Notes under the pieces: model-generated
The model's database searches: none
Told to the model about the DNA's origin: nothing
What the model saw: only the letters and a program-made list of their open reading frames with translations
Shown: positions 34,110 to 45,217 of the stretch, in pieces
Layout of the letters: every line of letters begins with the position of its first letter
How positions within the stretch are numbered: position 1 is the first letter of the stretch
NCBI GenBank assembly: GCA_964059195.1
Contig: CAXKWD010000007.1
Span: 57,413,163 to 57,477,162 of the forward strand
Source: Ectobius pallidus
Taxonomy: Eukaryota; Arthropoda; Insecta; Blattodea; Ectobiidae
Length of the DNA stretch: 64,000 nt
Direction: 5' to 3'
Translations under genes and position numbers: made by a program

Positions 34110-36790
34110 TGGATATCCCTGAAATCCCATCAACAATAGTTGCCGACTGCAATGCAAGTCCCCTTGGTGGCATAGTAGGTATAGAAATGAAAGGGGGAAA
34201 GACTGGAGGAACTCATAGCAGAAAAATCTGACAGTCATAAACAATGTGGGAAATCCACCCACCTTCTCAAATCGAGTAGCAGCGAAATCTAACATTGATA
34301 TAACTCTAACCAATAACTCAGGGACGCGGCTGGTGGATAGCTGAGCGATCACAATTTGATTTATTTTGGGATCTCAAAATTTCAGGATTCGGATGAGGTA
34401 CTTTGGTACCAACCTATACCCATCAACCTTAAGCTAGCGAACTGGGTTAAACTTACAGAATCCTTCAGTCTGCCTCCTCCCGTGCGACCAGGAGATGGCA
34501 TAGACATAACTGAACATGTACAAGACGCAATGAACAGGCAATCCCAAAAGTTCGAAATCTAGGGATCAGCAGATACCCTGGACGGATTCCTTGCAGCGAA
34601 TGCGCTCCAGTGCACGCCGAGCCAGAAATATATATATCAAAGATCGCTTGTGCTCGAGGAAAGGAACCAAAATTTGGAAATTTATCGCAACCTCAAAATT
34701 GAATATAAATCAATGCTGAAAGAAGTAAGAATCAGTAGTTACAAAAAATTCTTAGAAGAAACTTAGTCGACAAATCCATGGAAATACCGTACAAAATCGC
34801 AGAGGAAAAGATAAGGTCTGCGGCTATCGTCCAACACTAAGAAAACCGGATGGAACATACACCGAGGATTGGAGGAGCTCTATGAACATCCTCATGGGTT
34901 GTCTTCTCCCTGGAGACGACGCCTAACATGATTCTGAACATCGCAAAGCTTTAAGACTCTCATTATTGGACTAAGACAGCTGTTCTTCCATTCCCCACAG
35001 AGGAGGTGAAAATAACAATGAAATAGATGAGGAGGATGGAATCCATGCGGAGGTACTTCATGAACTGGCGGACATTGTCATGGCTGAGGGACCTTGTAAA
35101 TGAATGTATGGCTCAAGGAAGAGTTCCCTATTTTTGGAAGGTGACAAGAGAAAAGATAAGGATCCTTGGGATCCGAAATCTTACCGCCCGATCTGCCTTC
35201 TCAACAATATGGGGAAAGTCAAGTAAGGCTTTTAAATACCAAGACAAGAGAACTCAGACTCAAGAAGGGGATGAGTGAATGACAGTATGAATTCAGAAAA
35301 GGAAGATCAAGTGAAGACTCTATCAATGAAGTGACGGAGAGAATAAAATCATCGGAGAAAGAGTATATGATCGGTCTTCATAGACATAGCCAGGGCCTTT
35401 TACAACTTGTGGAGATCCTATCCCTTTAAACAACTGAGAAACCTTCAATGCCCGGCAGCACTCTACCACTCACTCAGAGACTACTGTAGCAACAGGGGAG
35501 CTCACATCAAGGAAACAACAGGGAAAATAAAGAAGAATCAGGAAAGGATGTCACCAGGGGTCGGTCCTCTGTCGGGAATTCTGGGACATCGTACTTGAAC
35601 CTCTCTTAAATCAGTTAAGGGATCGGCGGGAAACCTGCCCGGTGGTTGCATACGCAGACGACTTACTGATTCTGACTCATGGAAACTGCAGGACGTATGT
35701 CGAAAATATATCTAATGTGATTCTGACAATCGCAGATGATTGGTGTAAAACGGCGAAACTGCAGAAAGCAGCGCACAACATCACCTATGTGCTAATGAGA
35801 GGAAAGTTGAGGAGAAATCCAACTATAAGACTCAATGAAAGCAGTATCTCAAGGTCAAAGCACACTAAGTATCTCGGAATTCACGTGGATGAGACCCAGA
35901 ACTTCAGATCCCACATAGAGATGGTACAACGATAATCAGAAAAGCTAAATATGAAACTTGCTGCAATGGGACAGAGGAAGTTCAGAGTCCCATTGCATAC
36001 AATCAAGATGTATCATAGTGCCATGTTAATAGGCATCGTGGGCTATGGAGCTGGAGTCTGGGGACATCGAGCCAGAAATCTCCATGTGAAGAAAATGCTC
36101 AGAAGTACGTACTACTCTGGTTCACTGTGGCTTTTGGAACGACGCCAACTCTTGGCCAGCTGGTGACCAACGGTATATGGCTTCTGGACCTCCAAATTAG
36201 GTGAAAGAGGCCATGTACTGGAGGAAGAAGAAAAATATAGCCAAAGTTTAAAAAATTTCGGGACAAGAAGTCTCGACAGACAAAGAATAATAAATGTAGT
36301 AATCAACGAATGGCAGCAAGAATGGGCGTCAGCTGAGACGGGCAGAAGAGCAAAGGAATTATTCCAGGACACCAGGAGCACTTGCGCCTACGACATCTTA
36401 CACCAAACAAAGGGACAATACAATTCATGACTGGGCATGGCCCATTCGGGTCAAGAAGAGAAATGAAGACAACTGCCCTGCGTTTGAGGGGTGTACGCAG
36501 ACGCCAGAGCACATGCTCTTCAAATGCCCCAGTGCCTCGGAGAAAATTCTGGAAAAGAGGGTACTCCTACAAGGGAAATCCGGAGGAGAGATACTTGGGA
36601 ACAAGGAAGACTATGACATTCTGGATGAGCTCCCCGAACTTCTCACCGAGGAGGCGGCGAGGGAGTACAGGGCCAACAGGGTAGCAAGAAGGGACACACC
36701 GGAGGTGACAGTGGTAAAAGAGATAGAGACAGCTCCCCTAAGTCGATCCGCGAGATTGCGAGCCGTCCAGGCTCGTGGAAATAATACTAA
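34110..36790 (+). pseudogene. R1-clade LINE ORF2, heavily decayed
   Basis: Fragments in shifting frames follow the R1 ORF2 order. The endonuclease end is seen as ELIAEKSD, NNVGNPPTFSNR and SNIDITLTNNSGTRLVD. A basic linker follows (about 34600-34900). RT pieces include LVNECMAQGRVPYFWK and, at 35640-35940, VVAYADDLLILTHGN with the catalytic YADD and HTKYLGIHVDE. A late segment (35951-36166) reads YHSAMLIGIVGYGAGVWGHRA, typical of the region after the RT core. Many stops and frameshifts show it is long dead. The clade call rests on the endonuclease and linker wording. Confidence 0.7.
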
Positions 36791-36928
36791 TTAAAAGAAC
36801 AAGAACAATATTGAAATCAACAGGAGAAGCGAACCCTCGCAATCCCTGGGCAGACAGGAAGAGCTGCCCAGCAGAGGATAAACCTATTGGGGAAGGACTC
36901 GGAAGAAGGATAATCTCAAAATATTCTT

Positions 36929-36929
<1 letters not shown>

Positions 36930-36985
<56 letters not shown>

Positions 36986-37028
36986 AGGAAAGAAAGAAGG
37001 AAAGAAAGAAAGATAGAAAGAAAGAAAT
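36930..37028 (+). repeat. (GAAA)n microsatellite
   Basis: About 100 bases of GAAA units with a few GGAA interruptions lie in the 3' region of the R1-like LINE. The Leu/Ser/Phe-rich open frames on the other strand are products of this repeat. Confidence 0.95.
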
Positions 37029-37504
37029 AGAGAAAATAATAAATAATAAATAAACAGATGTGTAAATGGGGGCTGGTTGACAGGACAGTTGATTAAAATC
37101 AAACTCAAAAAGGAAAAAAATTAATAGCATGAGAATGTCTTGGTAGGGAGAGCCGAAATCTAAGTTTGCCGAAGACCCCTTTCTAACTGAAATGCATGCA
37201 TACCGGCAAACAAAGACTAAGCTCTCCTTGCGTTTTAGTAGTTGTAATAAACTGTAGTTTGCACTGTAGAGTAGCGTAATTGGTAATCTACTGGGCTCCA
37301 GTAGTAGTAGAATAGTAGTGTAAAGCAGTTAATATTATCTGTAGAAATTGTATGTACTTTGTTCTGTAGAAGGGAGTATATATGTAGTTTTGAATGTATA
37401 TTAAATCTGTATAATATGTTGTGTCAACCAAATTACAATGAAGTTAAAATAAAATAAAATATATTTTATATTGATTTTATATATATATTATATGTTACCA
37501 TAAT

Positions 37505-37621
37505 TTTTAAATTTTTAAAAATTTTATCACTGAGGATGACCACACGTTGGTTGAAATATATATGATCTTTAATATTCTAAATCTTTTATATTGAGTAAGT
37601 TGGGGTTACCGCATTTTAGAT
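37505..37621 (-). repeat. Right arm of the distant inverted repeat
   Basis: Reverse-complemented, it reads TCTAAAATGCGGTAACCCC, then ATATATTTCAACCAAC and CATCCTCAGTGAT, matching the arm at 31192-31300. No target duplication beyond the two arms is convincing. Confidence 0.65.
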
Positions 37622-37624
37622 ATT

Positions 37625-38080
37625 AAATTGAGAGTAATAAAAATTTCGTCAAAACAATTCAATTTTCCAAACTCAGTGATTCTAAACTGAAAGATAGCAT
37701 TTTATAAGGTCACAAATATGATCACCAATGACTTTTGAATATTATGATGTATTATTATATCAACTGGAAAAAGCAACCTACTTGACAGACATTCAAAAAT
37801 GTATGTTGCAATTTTCTTAGAAACCATAAAGCAGAAAGCTAACGTGATATAGTGGCTGATCTTCTGAACTCATATAAAACTATAGGATGTAACATGTCTT
37901 TGAAAATGCACTTCTTGGACTCTCACTTAGACTTTTTCCCAGAAAATCTTGGAACAGTCAGCGGTGAACATGGCGAACGTTTTCGTGAGCAATTTTTACA
38001 ATGAAAACGGGTACCAAGGCAATTGGAGCCCTAACATGCTGGCTGACTATTGCGCCACCCCTTTATAAGACGCACAGCAC
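37625..38080 (+). pseudogene. Relic of a widespread arthropod repeat-encoded protein
   Basis: In shifting plus-strand frames the segments KLSDSKLKDS, NVCCNFLRNHKAES and then LLNSYKTIGCNMSLKMHF, DSHLDFFPENLGTVSGEHGE are legible, followed by YQGNWSPNMLADYC in another frame. I recognise this order from an uncharacterised protein present in many copies in insect genomes, presumably encoded by a mobile element. I cannot assign a superfamily or a catalytic residue. Several frameshifts show it is inactive. Confidence 0.5.
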
Positions 38081-38526
38081 CCTAGGTTCATAGATAGTTA
38101 GGATTCTCCATTAATTTCAAATTTAGTAGCCTACGTCTGAGCTTGTACATATTATCACACGTGGTAATCAAAATATGTTTTTATGGTCCTGGTAGCGGAG
38201 GAGAGAAGGGACTTTATCGGGGGTCACGATAAATGTAACTTCAATATTCAGACAATTTATTACTATATAAGTAGAAACTGTGCCATGTAAATAGAACATA
38301 CGTTAAAATAAATTACTAGAATTAATTATGTTTCCTTTAAAGAACTTCAAAATTACATTATTAAATAGAGCTCCCAAAATAGTAGATCTTTATTTTATGA
38401 GGCTGATTCATTGGACGGGAATTCCCAAGCTTTTCCGAGAGCCGATATGTTGCAAGCACTAGAGAAGACTTAAACCAACCCCGAATTCCATTTGCCTTAA
38501 TATTAACCCACCTAAGAAAATACAAT

Positions 38527-38829
38527 GGGGTACGCCGTAGCGTAGTGGTTGAGGCGCTGCGCTACAAACCGGAAGGTCGCGGGTTCGATTCCCGATGAGG
38601 TCGTTGAGATTTTTCAATTGGCCTAATCCTTCTGGTGGCACTATTTCCCTGGGGTCGACTCAGCCTCTAACAGAAATGAGTACCAGGAGCAATCCTGGGG
38701 GTAAAGGCGGTCGGTGCGTAAGGCTGACAACCTTACCACCTTCATGTGCCGAATGTCCAAAATCAGGGAGCCTAACCTCCTGGAACCCTCTGGGCCTCCG
38801 TGGCCTGTATAGGGATCACTTTACTTTAC
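38527..38829 (+). mobile_element. tRNA-derived SINE with 13-bp target duplication
   Basis: The perfect 13-base duplication AAGAAAATACAAT occurs at 38514-38526 and 38830-38842. The A-box-like GCGTAGTGGTTGAGGCG and the B box GGTTCGATTCC lie in the first 75 bases. The 3' end is TTTACTTTAC. At 303 bp it is complete and apparently recent. Confidence 0.92.
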
Positions 38830-40139
38830 AAGAAAATACAATATGTTCATAAACTCCTAACTGCGGACAGAATTTCAAAGCCAAAACGTGATTTCCCAAA
38901 ACCTCCGTAAGAATATAAAAACAAAACACGAAACCAGAACAACATTTTCATTTCCGAAAACAGGTGAGCACTGAATTTAATTTAAAACAAGGAAAACATA
39001 AACAAGAAATGTATATTATACCAATGGGTGGTATGAATAAAAATGAGCAATTTCTCCAGAGAAATCTCTTTTGAGTAAAAAGTAATTTACTCAACCTAAG
39101 AGCAATTTCTCCATTTGGTATCATTAAAAGTTGCCTGTGACGACTGACTAATTACTCCTCGATGGGAGTAATTACCTCCCCTCACCACCAGTTCTTTTCA
39201 CAGCTAAACATGACTAAGATAAACAAACAAAGGAGCTCTTCATTCATCAACACACATCACATGCACAAAATAAATGTGTTATGCTAGGTCATACGTTTTC
39301 AAACACATCCCTGCCCTTCAGGAAAAGTAACTATTACCATTTCTAATTAATTCAAGGTTGTCTAAATACCAGCATTTAAGTTATAACGCATTTTTAAATG
39401 CATTTTACAATCTTGTTTTTCTATATAATATTAAATAATTGTTAAAGATCATCAAGTTGTAGGCCTACTGAAGAAGTCCACCCCACCTAAATTTAGATAG
39501 AGAACAAAAACTGCACATCATAACTGACGGAACTTTTGCTATTGTTATTCTTCTTTTGCTTTGAAAAATAGGAAATTGTCTGACTTGCTTAAAACTCTTT
39601 TCAGTTGTTAAACTTGCATTACTTAGTCTGTACACTTATTATAAAATTCATCTTGTGGGGAAATACTATTTCGGCGAATACCATCAGCCCATGGCCGTGC
39701 GTAATGGGTGGGGCCGCAGTCCCGTCTGGAAATTTTCTTTATACATAAATCTGTAAACTAAATTATTATAACTATTACAACTAATATGAAGTGAGGCTTA
39801 GGTTTCCACATACTATAATATGAGTTGTTTGGACAAAATCAAGAAAAACGAGTGGTAACAGCTGACTTCTCAGATATGAATCAGGAAATTGATACGATTG
39901 ATATGAACATTTAGGAATAATTAATCCCACTAAACTTGAAATCATTTCCTGCCAAGCAATTTATTGCAATGAAGGTAAAGCAATGGACGTAGTCTGACCC
40001 ATTTTATGTGAATAGTAGGTCAATCTGTGAAATTGTAAGGGGTAGATAATATATTAAATTTTTACTGTGTATCCATACTCATGGGCCAACTACATTAAAT
40101 CAAGGATGTGGATGATGATGATGATGATGATGATGTGGA

Positions 40140-40173
<34 letters not shown>

Positions 40174-40792
40174 TATTATTATTGTTATTATTATAGTAGC
40201 ATAGTGTTGGTTGGGGTGGCATTAATTTCTTCATTTCCCCCCCTTGACAAAATTTCTGCGGACGTCCATGCATGAGCTGAAAAGGTATTGCTTCGCCCAG
40301 AAAATATGCATTTGTTCGATTTTCATCGTTAATTTATACACATCAGAATATTCCAAATGCGCAAATCATGTACTGAACCTGGCCAAGTAGTTTTAATACT
40401 AGTGAATAGTTCTTTAGAATTACAAATAGGTTGTACATTACTGGCCACCACTTTTCGGTTAAAATACCTAGTATGGCCTATGGTCGAGGCTCCGGGGGCG
40501 GTGGAGGGGAAAAAAAGTCGTCTGCATGAATGCTAGGCTTTTATATGGATAGGTACATGAGTACAGTAAATAGATCCTATTGCAGCAGGAAAAGTAGTCT
40601 ATATCGTTGCTGCTATTCAGCTTTTGCAGATTCAGATTAATGGAGATTTTTTGGAAATTATGTGCTTTTCTTATTATTGCATCAATAACACAATAAATTA
40701 TCAGAAGTACTGCACTTTGATTCACACCGACATCTTCTACTACTACAGTCAGAATTACTCGATCGTCTATGCATTGTAAGAAAATTCACATC

Positions 40793-41091
40793 ACATGATG
40801 TAGGCTTTCACGGCCGGTGTCCATATTGTTAAAACTTTCCGGGCTCTGTTGCCGTGGTCCATCGGATTGCTTTCCGGACGTTTCGCCCACAACTGCGGCA
40901 GGCATCATCAGCGGTGATTTCTGCTTCGGAGTTTCCTCGGCGAGGTCTTGCAGTCGACAGCAAGACCTCGCCGAGGAAACTCCGAAGCAGAACTCACCGC
41001 TGATGATGCCTGCCGCAGTTGTGGGCGAAACGTCCGGAAAGCAATCCGATGGACCACGGCAACAGAGCCCGGAAAGTTTTAACAATATATA
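40793..41091. mobile_element. Near-perfect palindromic retroelement with 12-bp target duplication
   Basis: The 12-base duplication AAAATTCACATC lies at 40781-40792 and 41092-41103. Positions 40823-41088 form a palindrome with about 129-base arms, one mismatch, and an 8-base spacer (AGTCGACA). Each arm includes CTGATGA followed by GAAACGTC, reminiscent of a hammerhead ribozyme core. The leading GGCTTTCACGGCCGG also occurs alone at about 48411. Variable-length duplication suggests target-primed reverse transcription, and a Penelope-like relative is my best guess. Confidence 0.6.
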
Positions 41092-41200
41092 AAAATTCAC
41101 ATCGTTTCTTCCTCTCTTATTTCACTAATTTCCAGACCCAGAAAGTTTTGTTGTAGCCATCTGACATTTTCTTTCCAAAATGTGCGTAGACATTTATAAT

Positions 41201-41861
41201 TAGGGTTCGGATGTTTATGAACTGTCATATTTTTATTCTGACCTCCATTCTCGCCGCAAACACAAATTAAACCTGAATTGCACATTTGTTATCCTAATAG
41301 GACCATTTTCATTTTGCATGTAGTGTCATATTTTTGTCATTTTCATGGTCTTGGTCATATTTGTAATTTAACGTCATATTGCAATTATAAACGCGGTAGA
41401 AGAGCACAGTTATGCCGTATGCGCACTCAATTGTCGACTTAAATTTTTTCCAAAAAAGAATCAAATATTTTGGTTTTACTGTAACTGAAATGTGAAGGGA
41501 CAACAACATGTAATAGAACAAATACCTCTTCCTCCTTGTAGTTAAAAACTTCTAATATACATATTTTTAAAATATTAACAGTTCACATTTGCAGTGGCAT
41601 CTAGAAACACTAAAAGATTAGAAGTTTTTACAAGCAAAACTGTAAATCACCTGTAAAACTGTTAAAAAGTGATTATCTGATTGAATTAATGTGATATAAT
41701 AATTTAGTGTCATTAAACGTTTAAATGTGGAACATTTATTTTTAGAAAATATGTTCCTTTATGAGGTCATATTTAGGATTTTTGGGTCATATTTAGTCAC
41801 TTTTAAGGTCATATTTGCAGTCATATTTTCCATTTTTTTTGTCATAAACATCGGAACCCTA
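41201..41861. mobile_element. hAT-type MITE (661 bp)
   Basis: The ends TAGGGTTCGGATGTTTATGA and TCATAAACATCGGAACCCTA are inverted copies with one mismatch. A perfect 8-bp duplication TTTATAAT lies at 41193-41200 and 41862-41869. The subterminal regions carry many copies of GTCATATTT. No transposase is present. Confidence 0.92.
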
Positions 41862-42229
41862 TTTATAATGAATCACCGATGAGTTTCTGCAAGTTTTTTT
41901 ACATCTAAACTATCAAATACATTGCCATTGCAGTAAACTAGTGTTGCTCAGTTTATTTGAAGTCACATATTGAGGTTACTCCAACATTTGTGAGCAATTT
42001 CTCCAACCTGTGAGTAAAAAGTAATTTTTAATGAAACCAAAGTGAGCAAATTGCGCAACGCTGAATGTTGTTGATCAAATTCTCTTAGCCAGAGAAATTG
42101 CTCTTAAGATGAGTCAATTTTAATGATACGGATGAGAGAATTTTCTCTTTACTCGGAGTAAAAAGTAATTTCTCATCTTTATTCATACGACCCAATAGCT
42201 CACCTGAAACACCAAATATCTTCGGCTCC

Positions 42230-42773
42230 TGCTGGTTTCCCGCAAACAAGACGACCAGTCTGGATGTTTGATTTTAACAATCAACTTGTATGTCTTCTTG
42301 AGGTGGCATTGTGATATTGTTTTGTATTTTAACTCATAAATGACTTCGTTTCCTCTGTCGTCTGTACTTCATGAATAATGTTTTATTGACGTTACCTATT
42401 CTGAAGTTCTCACGTTCCAACGTGTATCTGTTAAAGTATTTTTTGCCAATTTTGATGGTTTACAACCAGTTTATATGTATTATTAAGAATGTCATTATCA
42501 AATAGGTGTACATTTTAAACACATAAATTATCACGTTTCCTCTGTCGGTTATACTTGTTGAATCATGATTTTGCTAACATCACCTATCCTGAGTCTCTCG
42601 CTTCCCCAAATACCCTTCGTTTACAAATGTTTGTTCCTATTTCTTTGATACGAGTATTTGATATCCAGTTTTTGTATTGATAAGTCATTTGGAATTTCAT
42701 TTGTCATTCTTTTTTAGTGATAGGTGTTTTTTTTTCGAAATTTGAATGTATATATGTCTTCATTTCCTCTGCC
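42230..42773. repeat. Degenerate satellite, left part
   Basis: A unit containing TTTCCTCTGTCG followed by a T-rich stretch recurs at about 42349, 42537 and 42757. The same unit continues beyond the mariner from 49409. Spacing is 170-330 bases and identity is low, so it is an old tandem array. Confidence 0.55.
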
Positions 42774-43039
42774 TACAGGGTTTGTCCGGAAAGTAACGAG
42801 CCTCACTTGACTGTGAAGCGACTGTAAAGCACCGAGCGGTGCTACCGGTGAAAAGGACTGGGAGGGACCTTAAGCTTTTCATCGGTTGCCTTTGTACTCT
42901 TGGCAAGTCAGGAAATGCTGCGACGTGAACTACTGTGCAGTGACCTTGTCGAACTTACGATGGAGAAAACGTTAGAGCAATGTTAGAGCAATGTATGAGA
43001 CTGAACGCCAGGGTCACCAGAGTCCGAATAGAACTCCAA

Positions 43040-44552
43040 TGGCCAAGTGCACCGACCACGATTAGTGTAATCAGCGTTTATAATTTCTTCCTAACCTATG
43101 ATTAGAAAAAGTTATGGAGCATCAACCTCGATTAGTGTCGAAATCGCCGATTACCGTTATAAACTTAAACAGTCAAAATCGGGCGGATACTGAAGCTAAA
43201 CAATGATTAGCAGTTTGCTGAAATGGCGGGGGTCGACTGAAAAACAATAGATGAGACTCTCTTCTTCTCATATTTATCTTCTTAGACGAATTAGGTCTGG
43301 ATATTAATGTTATCAGTATCATAATACCATTTTTCCGAACTGAAAAGTACAATAAATATTATATAAACACATCTTATAGACCTACAAAGACAATTTTAAG
43401 TTTCGAAGCGCGACACAAGAGAAGCCTTACGGGTTCACATTGCCAACATTCAAGCAATTTTCCTAACGCCGTTCGTGGCTGAGTGGTTATAGTATTGAGC
43501 TGTGGTGCTAGAGGTCGCAGGTTCAAACCCCGGTTGTGACTCATCATTTTTTGTATCATAATAATTTTAAGGTTAATTAGTATACCGGTACTGTATGAAA
43601 TTTTAAGAATTCACTGTCAATAATAATAATAATAATAATAATAATAATCAAAATTATAATTTTATTTCGTCCAGGTATCAAATACATATTTGACTATGTC
43701 TACCTATACATTGTGTACCTTATAGACGTAATAAAATAATTATAATAATAATAATGATGTTGGACATGTCCGAAACTTACAATCTGAATTATACAATAGA
43801 TATACAATACAAATACATGCTAAGACTATCCATTTTATAGTTCTTCTATCCTGTAGAGTGCTTTTTGGCATAGGTATTATTTTAATTTATTAGCGAATTT
43901 TGTCCCGGTACACTGTTTTATACTGTGTGTAGTTTGTTATAAAATTTTACCCCGATTACGTATGGATCCCTTTCAGATGCTTTTTTATTGTGCCCTATTG
44001 TGTATAGGCCTAGGTTTTTTCTTGATCTTGTGTCGTACAGATGTATCTCTTCTATTGTGACACTCATTTTTTATTTTGAATTTACAAGTAAAACTACCCT
44101 GAATATAATATGTAAGGATATTACAGTTATTACTGCCCTGTATAATTCTTGGTGAATAATTATATAAGGCATTGACAGAGAATTCATGAAGTTTTATTCA
44201 GTAGACTGCAATCTGAATCATTCTGACAGTTTATTATATTATATAAAGACAGTGGGCGTGAAATTTTATAATGTTATATGGTAAACCGTATTTACGTTTT
44301 TAAAATATTACAAATATTAACTTCTTCTTCCTCTAGGTAATGGCCTCGTCAACAAAAGAACGCGTTCATTATACAACACTCGCTTTCCGATTTTTTGCTC
44401 TGTGTTTAAACAAGCCGTCATCTAAACACGGCACCGTAAACAGAAATTAGGAATGGTGAACCACATTTCTGTTTAATCATGTTTAAAATCTTAAACGTGT
44501 GTAAGTAAACACTGTTTAACCAAATCTTAATCAGTGTTGATGCACTTGGCCA
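43040..44552. mobile_element. TIR element with 3-bp duplication inserted in the mariner
   Basis: The ends TGGCCAAGTGCACC and GATGCACTTGGCCA are inverted, followed inward by CGATTAGTG/CTTAATCAG motifs. CAA lies on both sides (43037-43039, 44553-44555). A 3-bp duplication suggests a Harbinger-like element, but CAA is not the usual TWA target and no transposase remains. A SINE head and a (TAA)n run (43619-43649) lie inside. Confidence 0.6.
43467..43600 (+). mobile_element. tRNA-derived SINE fragment
   Basis: GTGGCTGAGTGGTTATAG resembles an A box and GGTTCAAACCCC is a B box 45 bases later; TGTGACTCA closes the tRNA-like head. The body beyond is short and AT-rich. Flanking duplications were not found, and no amino-acid identity can be assigned. 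Confidence 0.55.
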
Positions 44553-45217
44553 CAAGGGTCATGGAGAGAATGCGCCCACTGTCACAAAAAAGTCGATGTG
44601 ACTTCTTACCTGACCCGGACCCAAGGCTTGTAAACTACAGAGGTAGCGTATTCCGGCGAGTTTATAGGACAAGGGGTTGCGGCGAGCAGGCGAGTGTGTG
44701 ACGTCACCAGATTCCAAATCTCGCATTTCCCAGTTTTTACTCAGTCTAGAAAATCTTACACCGCGTGATTAAACTCGTAACCTTTAATTAACCCTTTGTC
44801 AGATTCCTGTGAAATTTGTACAGAAATAATCTACACACATCAGACCTACTGATGGTTAAAACAGACCCTTAAAAAAGCGGACACAAATGTTTTTATTTCA
44901 TTTTATAAACATCACCCGTTACACAAAATTCATGGAGGGAGAATCAAATTTCACTATGAGACAATTTTTTGTATTTTTGTGTCCCGAAAAACTTCAAGCG
45001 AGAAAGTTTTAGTGATATAATTGAATTTTAATACAAATGAAGTTCCAACCCCATATCTCGAATGCTTTACGAGTAATTGAGTGGTAATTATTCCGGGCGT
45101 TTCAGCTGTCTTAATGATTTGGCGCTTCGAGCAGGACAGTAGAGAGCATGGTGCCGCTGACAAGGCTTTTGTACCTACTGATCTTGACCGTAGTCTTTTA
45201 GGATAGAGATTGCCAAT

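Larger units (their letters stand above)
39026..42193. mobile_element. Harbinger-like TIR element (3.2 kb) hosting other insertions
   Basis: The left end GGGTGGTATGAATAAA and the right end TTTATTCATACGACCC are inverted copies, followed inward by GAGCAATTTCTC and GAGTAAAAAGTAATT motifs on both sides. A 3-bp duplication AAT flanks it. I see no transposase inside; the interior holds GAT and TAA microsatellites (about 40105-40195), a retrotransposed palindrome and a hAT MITE. Confidence 0.65.

Noticed and set aside
36738..37130. Leu/Ser/Phe-rich minus-strand open frames
   Set aside because: The hydrophobic repeats are translations of the (GAAA)n microsatellite.
26330..38600. tRNA-like B-box sequences as genuine tRNA genes
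   Set aside because: Heads continue into SINE bodies and two have clean target duplications; no complete cloverleaf with anticodon stem could be drawn with confidence.
40786..41100. Nearly identical ~100-codon frames on both strands
   Set aside because: A near-perfect palindrome gives the same frame on each strand; no protein family matches.
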